DNA of 40,161 nt from Acidobacteriaceae bacterium (GCA_003152695.1 PMAT01000106.1:29016-69176); one strand, 5' to 3'. Shown: positions 1 to 9,939, numbered from the stretch's first letter. Numbers and translations are program-made. The notes: a model not told the origin generated them from the letters alone.

Positions 1-1215
1 CGCGGCAAGACGCTGGGCATCGTCGGCCTGGGCCGTGTCGGAGTCGAAGTATCGCGCCGCGCTATTGCCTTCGGCATGAAAGTCGTCGGGCACGATCCGT
101 ACGTGGCGCCCAGTTTGGCGCAGCAATTGAACATTACTCTGGGATCGCTCGATGAGGTCTTCGCTCAGTCCGACTACATCACGTTGCACGTCGGTCTCAC
201 CCCGCAGACCCAGGGCATGATCAATGCCGATTCCATTCGCAAGATGAAGAAGGGCGTGCGCCTGATCAATTGCGCTCGCGGCGAGTTGCTGAATGAACCC
301 GCTGTCATCGAAGCTCTGCAGTCGGGACAACTGGGTGGCGCTGCGCTGGATGTTTACAGCCATGAGCCGCTCAAAGACTCTCCCCTGGCTACTCTGCCGA
401 ACGTCATCCTGACACCGCACATCGCGGGTTCCACCCGCGAGGCGTCGGAGGCGGTCGGGGTGCAGATCGCGCTGCAAGTCCGCGAATACCTGCTGAAGGG
501 TGTCATCCAAAATGCCGTCAACGTGCCCTCGATCGGCGAAGAAGAGTACCAGCAGATGTTGCCGTACATCTTGCTTGGCGAGCGTTTGGGCGCGTTCCTG
601 GCGCAATCCAGCGAAGGCGGCGTGGAAGAGATGGGCCTGAGCTACAGCGGCGACATCGCCGAGTGGAAGACGGCGCTCATCCGCAATGCGGCCGTGGCCG
701 GCGCCCTGAACCAAATCGCTCACGCTCATGAGCGGGCGAACCTGGTGAATGCGGCGTCGATCGCCGAGGAGCGCGGCATCCGCATCACCGAGCGCAAGAA
801 AGCGCGCGACGCGGGCGGGGCTGCCTCCAACGTGCTGCGCATGACCTTCAAGACCGGTCAGCAGGAAAACACGGTGGCCGGTTGCGTTCAGCCCAGCGGC
901 CTGCCAAGACTGCTGGAAATCGACGGCATCGACGTGGAGGCGCCGCTGGAAGGCACCTTTATCTACCTGCGCAATCTCGACGTGCCCGGCGTTGTGGGCC
1001 GCGTCGGAACGGTGCTTGGGCAGCACAATGTCAACATCGCCAACTTCTCGCTCGGCCGCCGGCAGAGTGGGCAGGAAGCGTCGGCAGTAGCAGTGGTGCA
1101 GGTGGACGGCGAAATCAGCGACAAGGTGCTCGACGCCTTGCGCTGCATCGAGACCATTCTTCTGGCCAAAGCGATTCACTTCGCCGCTCCGCAACCGAAA
1201 GCGGTCTCGGCCTGA
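1..1215 (+). CDS. serA: D-3-phosphoglycerate dehydrogenase, 5'-truncated
   Basis: This enzyme makes the first committed step of serine synthesis, oxidising 3-phosphoglycerate to 3-phosphohydroxypyruvate with NAD. The open frame runs in from the window edge, so the start is outside; about 404 codons are present. The first residues hold the Rossmann dinucleotide motif GIVGLGRVG. The family's catalytic residues are visible: Arg in NCARGE, Glu in DVYSHEP and His in TPHIAGST. A middle domain follows, and the C-terminus (about the last 90 residues) is an ACT domain (RNLDVPGVVGRVGTVL), as in long-form SerA that can be regulated by serine. An intrinsic terminator follows the stop, so transcription probably ends here. 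The identity is secure; what is missing is the N-terminal substrate-binding part. Confidence 0.95.
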   Translation, partial: RGKTLGIVGLGRVGVEVSRRAIAFGMKVVGHDPYVAPSLAQQLNITLGSLDEVFAQSDYITLHVGLTPQTQGMINADSIRKMKKGVRLINCARGELLNEPAVIEALQSGQLGGAALDVYSHEPLKDSPLATLPNVILTPHIAGSTREASEAVGVQIALQVREYLLKGVIQNAVNVPSIGEEEYQQMLPYILLGERLGAFLAQSSEGGVEEMGLSYSGDIAEWKTALIRNAAVAGALNQIAHAHERANLVNAASIAEERGIRITERKKARDAGGAASNVLRMTFKTGQQENTVAGCVQPSGLPRLLEIDGIDVEAPLEGTFIYLRNLDVPGVVGRVGTVLGQHNVNIANFSLGRRQSGQEASAVAVVQVDGEISDKVLDALRCIETILLAKAIHFAAPQPKAVSA

Positions 1216-1230
1216 CGCAGGACAAAGCAA

Positions 1231-1266
1231 AGCCGCGCCGAATGTCCTTTCCGGCGCGGCTCTTTT
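1231..1266 (+). terminator. Intrinsic terminator of serA
   Basis: A perfect 10-bp GC-rich stem (AGCCGCGCCG at 1231-1240 against CGGCGCGGCT at 1252-1261) with an 11-nt loop runs straight into TCTTTT. It lies 15 bp after the serA stop. Confidence 0.85.
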
Positions 1267-1355
1267 CAAAACAGCGCAATGTCTGGTACGGGCTCTCGGG
1301 CTTGCGTTCGCAAGGAAGCTAGTTCGTCGTGACTATTGGTCTGAAAGGCGGCTAA

Positions 1356-1805
1356 ATGCGTAAGCGTGTGCTTTCCCTATGTTGTTGTGCTCTCTTCCTC
1401 GCGCCGTTGGTGTCAGCTGCACAGACCCCCAGCTCAAGAGAGCAGGGGGCTGGCGAAGGCCTCCCGCCCATTGTTGTCTTGGGCTTGGAAGCATACAAGA
1501 GCAGTGGTCCAGAAGAAGCCGTTCAAGCCTGGATTAAGGGTAGCGCGATAGATGGAAGTAAGGACGCGCTCAGCCAGGCAAGCCTCTTGCGGCAAATTCA
1601 AGATCACTACGGCACATATCGAACGTTTGAGATCGTAAGCACCAAAGACCTTTCGCCCAAAACGCGAGTGATTTACCTGGTCCTGGACTTCGAGAAAGGG
1701 CCGCTCTTCGCCAAGTTTGTTGTTTACCGATCAGGTCAAGCCTGGATTCTGGCGTACTTCAACTTCAACACAAAAGAAGAACTTGCCTTTCCCAGTTGCC
1801 CATGA
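1356..1805 (+). CDS. Small secreted protein of unknown function
   Basis: The 149-residue protein begins with a clear signal peptide (MRKRVLSLCCCALFLAPLVSAAQT, written in parts: charged MRKR, hydrophobic core, cleavage near VSA-AQ). The mature part is a small mixed alpha/beta domain of about 125 residues that ends in hydrophobic strands (VIYLVLDFEKGP, FAKFVVYR, WILAYFNF), like a small export-associated fold, but I recognise no family. A Shine-Dalgarno-like GAAAGGCGG sits 5-6 bp before the ATG at 1356, which supports this start. It stands alone between the serA terminator and the convergent ATP synthase operon. Function unknown. Confidence 0.65.
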   Translation: MRKRVLSLCCCALFLAPLVSAAQTPSSREQGAGEGLPPIVVLGLEAYKSSGPEEAVQAWIKGSAIDGSKDALSQASLLRQIQDHYGTYRTFEIVSTKDLSPKTRVIYLVLDFEKGPLFAKFVVYRSGQAWILAYFNFNTKEELAFPSCP

Positions 1806-1874
1806 AAGAGCCCAAGGGCAAAGCCGCGCTGGGAAGGAACTCCTGGCGCGCCAAAACGAATGTGAAGTGATGCG

Positions 1875-2300
1875 CTAGTGCGCGGCTGCGGTCTGTCCGG
1901 CGCGGGCCGCGACGGCCAGGCGAACTTCGGCGCGCCGCAGCGCATAGAGCGTCGCGTCGTAGTCGAGATCAGCGGCGGCCTGACGTAGAGCTTCCTCGGC
2001 CCGGGCCTTGGCCTCCTGGGCGCGCTTGACGTCAATGTTCTCGGCGCGCTCGGCAGCGTCGGCAAGGATCGTCACCTTGTCCGGCAAGACTTCCGCGAAG
2101 CCCCACGCGACCGCGAGATATTGCGTGGTTGTGCCCACCCGATAGCTGATCTCACCAATTTGCAGCTCGGTTATCAGCGGCGCGTGTCCCGGCAGAATAC
2201 CGAGTTCCCCGTTCTTGCCGGGTATCTGGACCTGGTCGCAGTCCTCGCGGACGAGGAGCCGATCGGGAGTCACGATTTGTAAGTGCAGCGTGTCAGCCAT
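1875..2300 (-). CDS. atpC: F1 ATP synthase epsilon subunit
   Basis: This is the epsilon subunit of the F1 central stalk, which binds gamma and can inhibit ATP hydrolysis through its C-terminal helices. The 141 residues show the usual N-terminal beta sandwich (LQIVTPDRLLV, PGKNGELGILPGHAPLIT, WGFAEVLPDKVTILADAAE) followed by an Ala/Arg-rich two-helix C-terminal part (about residues 88-135). It starts 6 bp after the atpD stop and is the last gene of the operon. No clean terminator is visible in the 69 bp between its stop and the convergent small secreted gene. Confidence 0.95.
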   Translation of the reverse strand: MADTLHLQIVTPDRLLVREDCDQVQIPGKNGELGILPGHAPLITELQIGEISYRVGTTTQYLAVAWGFAEVLPDKVTILADAAERAENIDVKRAQEAKARAEEALRQAAADLDYDATLYALRRAEVRLAVAARAGQTAAAH

Positions 2301-2306
2301 GGCAGA

Positions 2307-3758
<1,452 letters not shown>

Positions 3759-3760
3759 TC

Positions 3761-3904
3761 AGTGCTTAGTGGCTAGTGGTCAGTGGCTAGTTAACCCCGT
3801 TCCACCAACATCCCACATTGTGGGACGCCACTTGAAATACGCATAAATCTCAGCGCCCGCAGCAGCGGGTTTGACTATCCACTAGCCACTAATCACCAGC
3901 CACT
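3761..3904. repeat. Inverted heptamer arrays around a 15-bp palindrome (locus A)
   Basis: The left arm (3761-3795) is five exact 7-bp units (AGTGCTT, AGTGGCT, AGTGGTC, AGTTAAC types). The right arm (3873-3904), read on the minus strand, has AGTGGCT (twice), GGTGATT and AGTGGAT in exact 7-bp phase. The core holds TCCCACATTGTGGGA. The element fills the atpG-atpD gap. Confidence 0.8.
3811..3825. promoter_or_regulatory. 15-bp palindrome in the atpG-atpD gap
   Basis: TCCCACATTGTGGGA, the reverse complement of 29703-29717. A further conserved 16-bp block lies at 3838-3853 (13 of 16 bases shared with 29718-29733). On the minus strand the block and palindrome are upstream of atpD, as at the second locus. 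Confidence 0.55.
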
Positions 3905-3907
3905 GCG

Positions 3908-4942
3908 TTACAACGCAGCTGCGCCGCTCACAATCTCGATAATCTCTTTGGTGATCGCGGCCTGGCGTGCACGGTTCATGGTGAGCGTCAGGGAATCGAT
4001 CACGTCGTTGGCGTTGTTGCTCGCCGAATCCATTGCCGTCATGCGGGCGGCATGCTCGGCGGCCACGGACTCGAGCATACCTTCAAAGATTTCGAAGGCT
4101 ACGTAACGCGGCAGCAATCCGGCAAAAAGCTCCTCAGGTGACTGCTCGTAAATGTAATCCACCGGAGCAGTAGCAAATTTGGTAGCTTCTTTTTCAAACT
4201 CCGTCGGCTCCGGCTCCTTCAAGCTGACGCCCGCCGTGCGGGCCGCTTCCGCCATGCGCTGCCGGTCTCCCAATTCAAACTCCTCGGTCAGAGCGACTTC
4301 ACGACGGCCCAATTCCTGCACCGGAAGAATTCGTTGTGCGATCAGGCGCTGTGAGATCACCGACTTGAACTCGTTGAAGATCAAGTAAACCGAATCGATC
4401 CGCTCATCCCGATAAGCCTTGGCAATATGGTCAGCAATTTCGGACACGGCCTCGTAATCCACTTTAGCTAGCAGGTTCAAGTGCTCGCCGATGACTTGGA
4501 CTTGCCCCTTGCGCTCCTCGCCAGCCTTCCCGACGGGATAGCGCCGGCGCAAAAAGTCTCGCCCCTTACGCCCAACGGCCACGATGTCGATGTTCTTGTC
4601 TTTGAAATGGTCCAGGAACCCCAAGGCCGCTTTCAGGACGTTAGAATTGAACGCGCCCGCCAAGCCTCGATCTCCGGTCACCAGGACGAGCAGGACGTTC
4701 TTTTCGGGACGAATGGCCAACAGTGGATTCCACGGCTCGCCGGTGGCTGGATTTACCAGTTCGGCCCGGCCCACAGTCGAGGCCAACACGTTTGCCAGCA
4801 TGTGCGCGTAAGCGCGAGACGCTAACGCCCGCTCTTGCGCACGGCGCAACTTAGCCGCCGAAACCATTTTCATGGCCTTGGTGATCTGCCGCGTGTTCTT
4901 CACGCTGCGAATACGCCGTCGGATGTCGCGTACGTTCGCCAT
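3908..4942 (-). CDS. atpG: F1 ATP synthase gamma subunit, with an internal insertion
   Basis: Gamma is the rotating shaft of F1. The N-terminal helix (MANVRDIRRRIRSVKNTRQITKAM in part) and the C-terminal helix (NRARQAAITKEIIEIVSGA) are canonical. At 344 residues it is some 50 longer than the common length of about 290. The excess lies after the segment QRLIAQRILPV, as a charged stretch of roughly residues 215-260 (EFELGDRQRMAEAARTAGV, EPEPTEFEKEATKF) before YIYEQSPEELFAGLLPRYV. It lies 6 bp after atpA, consistent with translational coupling. Confidence 0.96.
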   Translation of the reverse strand: MANVRDIRRRIRSVKNTRQITKAMKMVSAAKLRRAQERALASRAYAHMLANVLASTVGRAELVNPATGEPWNPLLAIRPEKNVLLVLVTGDRGLAGAFNSNVLKAALGFLDHFKDKNIDIVAVGRKGRDFLRRRYPVGKAGEERKGQVQVIGEHLNLLAKVDYEAVSEIADHIAKAYRDERIDSVYLIFNEFKSVISQRLIAQRILPVQELGRREVALTEEFELGDRQRMAEAARTAGVSLKEPEPTEFEKEATKFATAPVDYIYEQSPEELFAGLLPRYVAFEIFEGMLESVAAEHAARMTAMDSASNNANDVIDSLTLTMNRARQAAITKEIIEIVSGAAAL

Positions 4943-4948
4943 TTGCTT

Positions 4949-6490
4949 TTACGCGCTCGCCTTCGCTACCGCCTGACGCTCGCTGGCAAAACGCTCCTTG
5001 AATTCCTTGATGACCTTGGTCAGGGCCGCGCGCAGATCGTCATCGAGGATCTTCTTCTCTTCGATTGCCTCCAGCACTCCAGGATTTGTAGTCTCCACGT
5101 AGGCATACAGGCCTTTTTCGAACTCGCCCAATTGATCGACCGGCATGTCGTCGAGCAGGCCCTGCGTGCCGGCGTAGATGATGAGAATTTGCTTGGAGAA
5201 TGGCAGCGGCTGATACTGGCCCTGCTTCAGGATCTCGGTCAGACGGCCACCACGAGCGAGTTGCGCTTGCGTTGCTTTGTCGAGATCGCTGCCGAACTGC
5301 GAGAAGGCCGCCAGTTCGCGATACTGCGCCAGGTCTAATCGCAACGTGCCGGCAACCTGCCGCATGGCCTTGATCTGTGCGTTGCCGCCGACGCGGCTGA
5401 CCGACAAGCCGACGTTCACAGCCGGTCGTACGCCGGAGTTGAACAGATCGGTCTCGAGATAAATCTGGCCGTCGGTGATGGAGATGACGTTGGTCGGAAT
5501 GTAGGCGGAAACGTCGCCCGCCTGGGTTTCGATGATGGGCAAAGCGGTCAGCGAGCCGCCGCCAAGTTCATTGCTGAGTTTCGCGGCGCGCTCCAGCAGA
5601 CGCGAGTGAAGATAGAACACGTCGCCCGGGTAGGCCTCGCGTCCAGGCGGCCGGCGCAGCAGCAGCGAGATTTCGCGATAGGCGACAGCGTGCTTCGACA
5701 GATCGTCGTAAATGCACAGCGCGTGCTTTCCGTTATCGCGAAAGTACTCACCGATGGCGCAGGCGGCGTAGGGCGCGATGTACTGCATGGGAGCGGGATC
5801 GGAAGCCGACGCCGAAACCACGATGGTGTATTCCATCGCCCCGAAATCTTCCAGCGTCTTCACCACGTGCGCGACCGAGGAGCGCTTCTGACCGATGGCG
5901 CAGTAGATACAGATGAGGTCACGGCCCTTGCTGTTGATGATGGTGTCGAGCGCGACCGCGGTTTTGCCAGTCTGGCGGTCGCCGATAATGAGTTCGCGCT
6001 GACCGCGCCCGATGGGAATCATCGAGTCGATGGCCTTCAGCCCGGTGGCCATAGGTTCTTTCACCGGCTGGCGGTCGATCACGCCGGGCGCCAGCCGTTC
6101 AACCGGAATGTACTTGTCGGTATTGACCGGGCCCTTGTCGTCAATGGGCACGCCCAGGCCGTTGACCACGCGGCCAATCATGGCATCGCCCACCGGCACA
6201 CTCATGATGCGGCCCGTGCGCTTGACTTCGTCGCCCTCTTCCACCGCCGTATATTCGCCCAGCAGCACCACGCCGACCTGGTCTTCTTCCAGGTTCATGG
6301 CCAGGCCCGCAACATTGTGAGGGAAGGACAGCAGTTCGCCCGCCATGACCTTGTCCAGGCCATAGACGCGGGCAATGCCGTCGCCAATGGACATCACGGT
6401 GCCGACTTCATCGACGGCGATCTTGGTTTCGTAGTTTTCGATCTGCTCGCGGATGAGCTTGGTGATCTCGTCTGCTTTGATCTGCGCCAT
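4949..6490 (-). CDS. atpA: F1 ATP synthase alpha subunit
   Basis: This is the regulatory, non-catalytic nucleotide-binding subunit of the F1 hexamer. It has 513 residues and is of normal length. The P-loop GDRQTGKT is at residues 170-177. The beta-barrel N-terminal domain (about residues 25-95) and the alpha-family signature region around [14 protein letters not shown] are present. Its ATG is preceded by a GGAACGGA Shine-Dalgarno-like sequence in a 43-bp gap after atpH. It is the central gene of the b'-b-delta-alpha-gamma-beta-epsilon cluster. Confidence 0.98.
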   Translation of the reverse strand: MAQIKADEITKLIREQIENYETKIAVDEVGTVMSIGDGIARVYGLDKVMAGELLSFPHNVAGLAMNLEEDQVGVVLLGEYTAVEEGDEVKRTGRIMSVPVGDAMIGRVVNGLGVPIDDKGPVNTDKYIPVERLAPGVIDRQPVKEPMATGLKAIDSMIPIGRGQRELIIGDRQTGKTAVALDTIINSKGRDLICIYCAIGQKRSSVAHVVKTLEDFGAMEYTIVVSASASDPAPMQYIAPYAACAIGEYFRDNGKHALCIYDDLSKHAVAYREISLLLRRPPGREAYPGDVFYLHSRLLERAAKLSNELGGGSLTALPIIETQAGDVSAYIPTNVISITDGQIYLETDLFNSGVRPAVNVGLSVSRVGGNAQIKAMRQVAGTLRLDLAQYRELAAFSQFGSDLDKATQAQLARGGRLTEILKQGQYQPLPFSKQILIIYAGTQGLLDDMPVDQLGEFEKGLYAYVETTNPGVLEAIEEKKILDDDLRAALTKVIKEFKERFASERQAVAKASA

Positions 6491-6533
6491 AGAATTCCGT
6501 TCCAGTATTGCTGATAAATTTTGTGGGCCGCGA

Positions 6534-7073
6534 TTACGTGGTGCTGAGATCCTGCTTCATCTTCTCCAGTTGACCACGCACCGAGCCGTCGTAAATCGTG
6601 CTGCCCACGCGTACCACAACTCCACCCAGAAGCTCGGGGTCAGAGGAGTAGGTCGCGCGAACTTTCTTGCCGGTCAAGCGCTCCAACTGCGATTCCAACT
6701 GGCGCTGCCCGTCCGCGGAAAGCGGGCGCGAGCTGGAGATTTCCGCCTCCGCCAATCCCAACTGGGCATTCAGTTCGCTGTCAAACTGTTTGGCCACGTC
6801 GTCCAACATCGCAATCCGGCGGTGATCGATGAGGATCGCGATGAAATTGCGGATCGGCTTGGCCGCGCCAATCTGCCGAACCACGGCATCCAGCACTGCC
6901 CGTTTCTGCTCCGCCGAAACGGCTGGCGATTCCCACACCCGGCGCAGGTCGTTGCTCTCGTGGACGGCGTTCACGATGGCATTCAGTTGTTGCCGAGCGA
7001 TGTCGGGATCGGTCTTCCGCTCGAGGACAACCTCTACCAGGGCGCGGGCGTATCGGCTGGCAATGGCGGCCAT
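6534..7073 (-). CDS. atpH: F1 ATP synthase delta subunit
   Basis: Delta (OSCP-type) joins the peripheral stalk to the top of F1. The 179 residues have the typical six-helix N-terminal domain ([14 protein letters not shown] at the start) and a C-terminal domain ending with the family pattern [25 protein letters not shown]. It starts 2 bp after the atpF stop, so the two are probably translationally coupled. Product and position agree with bacterial atp operons. Confidence 0.95.
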   Translation of the reverse strand: MAAIASRYARALVEVVLERKTDPDIARQQLNAIVNAVHESNDLRRVWESPAVSAEQKRAVLDAVVRQIGAAKPIRNFIAILIDHRRIAMLDDVAKQFDSELNAQLGLAEAEISSSRPLSADGQRQLESQLERLTGKKVRATYSSDPELLGGVVVRVGSTIYDGSVRGQLEKMKQDLSTT

Positions 7074-7075
7074 AC

Positions 7076-7837
7076 TTACTTGCCGTCCTTTCCCAGTTGC
7101 CCCACGAACTCACGCAGCAACGCCTGATCGGTGGTGTCGTCCACTTTAATGTTGCGCGATGCCAGATCAACCGCCAGGGTGGCGGCGTAGGTCTTCAATT
7201 CGCGGCGGGCATTGCGCGCGATGGCGCCGACCTCGGTCTCAACCGACTCCAATATTTTGCGCTTGTCTTCCTCGGCGGCCTGGAGAATGCGCTGTTCTTC
7301 GGCCGCAGCCTCCCGTTCCGCCGAGCCACGAATCTCCGCCACCTCGGTGTCCAGCTTTGCCAGTCGGACTTCGATATCGCTCAAACGCCGCGCCGCTTCG
7401 GCACTTGCGGCCTGCGCCTCGCGTATCCCCTTCTGAATGGCTGCGGTGCGATCGCGGAACATCTTGGGCACAGACGAACGAAAAAGGAAGACAAAGAACA
7501 AGACGACCAGAACAAAATTGAGGAACCAGTAAACCAAGTAGCTGGCGTGCGGGCTGAGTCCCACGAGATGGCCCATCCACACGACCGACTTGGAGTACTT
7601 GAATTGCGTATTTTCTTCCTTCTCCCCAGCCTCGCCGCTGGCCGCGCCGTTCAGTTCTTCGCTGGTCACGGTGTCGGGATTCTGAGAGGCTGGCGGCTGC
7701 TGTACCGAGGCGCCTTGCACCTGGTTGGCGGAGGCAGAGGAAGAAGAGGATCCAGCCGGCTGCTGCGCGGCGAGGACGCCTAACGCAAGGACTACGAACA
7801 GAAAACCCAGGGTCGCGAGGCGGGTTGCAGGCTTCAT
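7076..7837 (-). CDS. atpF: F0 ATP synthase b subunit with N-terminal export-like extension
   Basis: Subunit b forms the peripheral stator stalk: one membrane helix and a long cytoplasmic coiled coil. Counted from the ATG at 7837, residues 1-24 look like a signal peptide (KPATRL, then a long hydrophobic run ending VLAAQQ). Residues 25-80 are a Ser/Gln/Ala-rich low-complexity stretch. The usual membrane helix is at about 101-119 and the Ala/Glu/Arg coiled coil at 125-235. The family is normally near 160 residues with only a few residues before the membrane helix, so about 85 residues are extra. The ATG overlaps the stop of the upstream b' gene (TGATG); a GTG one codon earlier is the alternative start. 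Confidence 0.9.
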   Translation of the reverse strand: MKPATRLATLGFLFVVLALGVLAAQQPAGSSSSSASANQVQGASVQQPPASQNPDTVTSEELNGAASGEAGEKEENTQFKYSKSVVWMGHLVGLSPHASYLVYWFLNFVLVVLFFVFLFRSSVPKMFRDRTAAIQKGIREAQAASAEAARRLSDIEVRLAKLDTEVAEIRGSAEREAAAEEQRILQAAEEDKRKILESVETEVGAIARNARRELKTYAATLAVDLASRNIKVDDTTDQALLREFVGQLGKDGK

Positions 7838-8310
7838 CACGCTTGACCGCCTGCCACGGGAGCCATACCCGCAGGCCGCAGGATGGTGCGGATGATCTCT
7901 GCCGCCAGCCGCTCGGTTTCCGCCTGTAATCCTCCTCGGGCGGCAGCCATGTCCTGCTCCATGGCGGCTCGAGCTTCACGAACTTGTTGTTGTGCCCGGG
8001 TGCGGGCTTGCAGAACGGCATCGGCACGAGCTTGCTGGGCCTGCTGCCGACGGGCCTCCTGGGCTTTGAAGATGACCAGGCGCGCCTCTCGCAGGCGCTG
8101 CTCGTACTCCTGAGTGCGGGCCTCGGCGGATGCTATGTCGGCGCGCGCCTTCACCAACGCCCCCTCGGTGCGCTGGCGGCGCTCTTCCAGCACGCGCTTC
8201 AGCGGCTGGTGGAGCAGCACGCTGTATATTGCGTACAATGACAGCAGAATTACTATGGTCGGAACGGCTCCGAGCAGTAATTCGCCTACCTGTTTGAGGA
8301 TCAGATCCAT
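7837..8310 (-). CDS. atpF': F0 ATP synthase b'-type subunit
   Basis: This second b-like stator protein of 157 residues has a membrane helix at about residues 15-33 (GAVPTIVILLSLYAIYSVLL in part) followed by PLKRVLEERRQRTEG and a long Ala/Arg/Gln coiled coil. Having two different b genes in a row is the b/b' arrangement known from cyanobacteria, alphaproteobacteria and some other phyla, in which one copy of each makes the stalk. It is the first gene of the operon. The a and c genes that often precede it are not in the 144 bp upstream, nor elsewhere in the window. Naming b versus b' is by order and length only. Confidence 0.9.
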   Translation of the reverse strand: MDLILKQVGELLLGAVPTIVILLSLYAIYSVLLHQPLKRVLEERRQRTEGALVKARADIASAEARTQEYEQRLREARLVIFKAQEARRQQAQQARADAVLQARTRAQQQVREARAAMEQDMAAARGGLQAETERLAAEIIRTILRPAGMAPVAGGQA

Positions 8311-8454
8311 TCTGGTTCGTGAATGCCTAATGCTGAAGACGCGATGAGGGCGCTAGGGTATAAGTGGAACTATTCAAACTAACAGAGCGTCAGACCGGGT
8401 GTCAACGAAGGCAGGGCATCGCTGGCGGCTCAATTTGAGTGCAACACGAGCCGC

Positions 8455-9552
8455 TTAAAGCCGGGGAGTATTTACAAAGCAGCTTATCCCTCGTGCCTGA
8501 AGACCGACTTTACTCACGATGCAGCCACCCTGAAACGGCTCCGGGGGAACCCCTGTTCCCAGCGCTACTTCCGGCCCGTCAGGTACACCTGCTCCCGCGT
8601 AGCGTTGGGCCAGCAGTTGCACTTGCTCGGGACCGCTCAGTACTTCGGACGATTTCGGGGGCGCAAAACGTCCCGAGAAAAAGTAGGTAGTCACTACGCC
8701 GACCGCGAAAAAGGGATGGATGACCGCCAGCGGCGCAAGCGGAATGGCGTACTTCTTGCTCTTCAAGAGTGACTCGACCACGCCGTGCGGCGTATGGCTG
8801 CGCTCCACGCTTCCCGGCACCTGCGGAATCACCGCGGTTGTCAGGTCCAGCCTCTCGTGATGTTTGGCGTATCTCGCCAGCGACTTGGCCAGTTGCTTGG
8901 GAGTCGTGATTCCCAAGTCCGCGGTCACGCTCCTGCGCGTGGCCCCGGGATGATAGAAGTTGACAATATCGCGGGAGAAGTCGGCACAATTGCGGTAGAA
9001 CAAATTGAAGTGTGACCGGTTATTTCTGGAGTTGAGAGTAGCGATGAGCTTCTCATCCTGTTCCGCCGTAGTCTCAAAATGAAAGACATAGATTTGCCGG
9101 TCAAATGCGGCCCCCACCAACTGCGTCCAATCCGCCGTCGGCATGCCGCCATCAGCAGAGTCCGCAACGATGTTCCGCAGGTGGACACGCCGGTATTCAT
9201 CTCTCAGCGAGCGGACCGTTTCCTGGCTGGCGAAGACCGGTACATCCTCAATACGATCCACCGCATAGAGGTATGGAAGAAGAGGTATGGCAAGCCAGTC
9301 GCGGCCGGCGACGTGGCGATACCGGCCAATGACAACCCCTAATTCTCCCGGATTGCAGCGGCGCAACTCTGTGGGCGTGGTAGCGCAGACCTGGGGCAGG
9401 TAGATGGCAGCGTGTCCGGTAGGGACGGCGCCCCCGAACGGACCGTAGGGCTCTTCTACGAGCAATGCCGCACCGGCGTGTGCCAGCAGCGGATGGATGA
9501 GCCCGCCTAGCAGCAACATCGAAATTAAGAGCTTCTTCACTGCTCTTTCCAT
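8455..9552 (-). CDS. Secreted protein, possible permuted papain-like (NlpC/P60-LRAT type) enzyme
   Basis: Counted from the ATG at 9552, the protein has 365 residues with a signal peptide (MERAVKK, hydrophobic core, cleavage near AHA-GA). Two motifs stand out: a TGHAAIYLPQV segment with His47 and an LFYRNCADFSRD segment with Cys189. A His strand before an NC-x-x-F helix is the order seen in circularly permuted papain-fold enzymes such as LRAT-like and YiiX-like proteins, so a peptidase, amidase or acyl-transfer activity is possible. A hydrophobic segment at about residues 275-300 may be a membrane anchor. Alternative in-frame starts are ATG 9579 and TTG 9603; 9552 gives the best signal peptide. 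The gene is monocistronic and its family is inferred, not certain. Confidence 0.6.
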   Translation of the reverse strand: MERAVKKLLISMLLLGGLIHPLLAHAGAALLVEEPYGPFGGAVPTGHAAIYLPQVCATTPTELRRCNPGELGVVIGRYRHVAGRDWLAIPLLPYLYAVDRIEDVPVFASQETVRSLRDEYRRVHLRNIVADSADGGMPTADWTQLVGAAFDRQIYVFHFETTAEQDEKLIATLNSRNNRSHFNLFYRNCADFSRDIVNFYHPGATRRSVTADLGITTPKQLAKSLARYAKHHERLDLTTAVIPQVPGSVERSHTPHGVVESLLKSKKYAIPLAPLAVIHPFFAVGVVTTYFFSGRFAPPKSSEVLSGPEQVQLLAQRYAGAGVPDGPEVALGTGVPPEPFQGGCIVSKVGLQARGISCFVNTPRL

Positions 9553-9939
9553 CCCACGTTCGGTTTTCGGAACCCCCATGATAAAAACACGACTGCGCGA
9601 CAAGAGTTAGTCAAATTCCTGTGAGTTTCCGACGCCGCTGTCGAAGAATTATTCGAGAATACCATCTCTAAGGGGAAAGTTGTGGCGAAGGTCGCGCGCT
9701 ACAGATTGATTATGTCGATTACCATCGCAGGGGCTAGATTTTTCGTCCCGCAAGCGAAACCCGGGCGTAAAGGGTGTGAGGATGCAACTGCCCCCGCCCT
9801 AGCCAAAACCTGGCTAGAACGGGGCACCCCATGTCTGAATAGGTTCGTCAACAGGAGCTTTGGCCCGGCCGCCCGCCCTGGGATGACAGCATGAAGGAAC
9901 TGATGGCTGGTAGTTGACAGATGACGGCGGTCAGTTTCG
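9553..9939. other. Gene-free stretch with a stem-loop
   Basis: No convincing gene is seen in these 387 bp; the only longer open frame (9682-9894) has no family look. The stretch holds a stem-loop at 9790-9825 and, near 9904-9920, a weak row of 7-bp units related to the heptamer arrays described elsewhere in the window. Confidence 0.5.
9790..9825. repeat. Stem-loop, candidate dispersed repeat
   Basis: GCCCC (9790-9794) and TAGCCA (9800-9805) pair with TGGCTA (9811-9816) and GGGGC (9821-9825), leaving a 5-nt AAACC loop and one small internal loop. There is no T-tract on either side, so it is not a standard terminator. It may be a mobile palindromic repeat; only one copy is present here. Confidence 0.45.

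Noticed and set aside
1806-1874. Shared bidirectional terminator between the small secreted gene and atpC
   Set aside because: GC-rich segments here pair only poorly and there is no T-tract on either strand, so I could not support it.
3761-3904. CRISPR array as explanation of the short repeats
   Set aside because: Units are 7 bp, degenerate and directly adjacent without spacers, and no cas gene is present.
5606-6514. Plus-strand frame of 302 codons opposite atpA
   Set aside because: Shadow of atpA; composition is typical of antisense frames and it has no ribosome site.
9682-9894. Possible 70-codon gene between the secreted protein and aconitase
   Set aside because: No ribosome site, no family look, and it runs through the stem-loop at 9790-9825.
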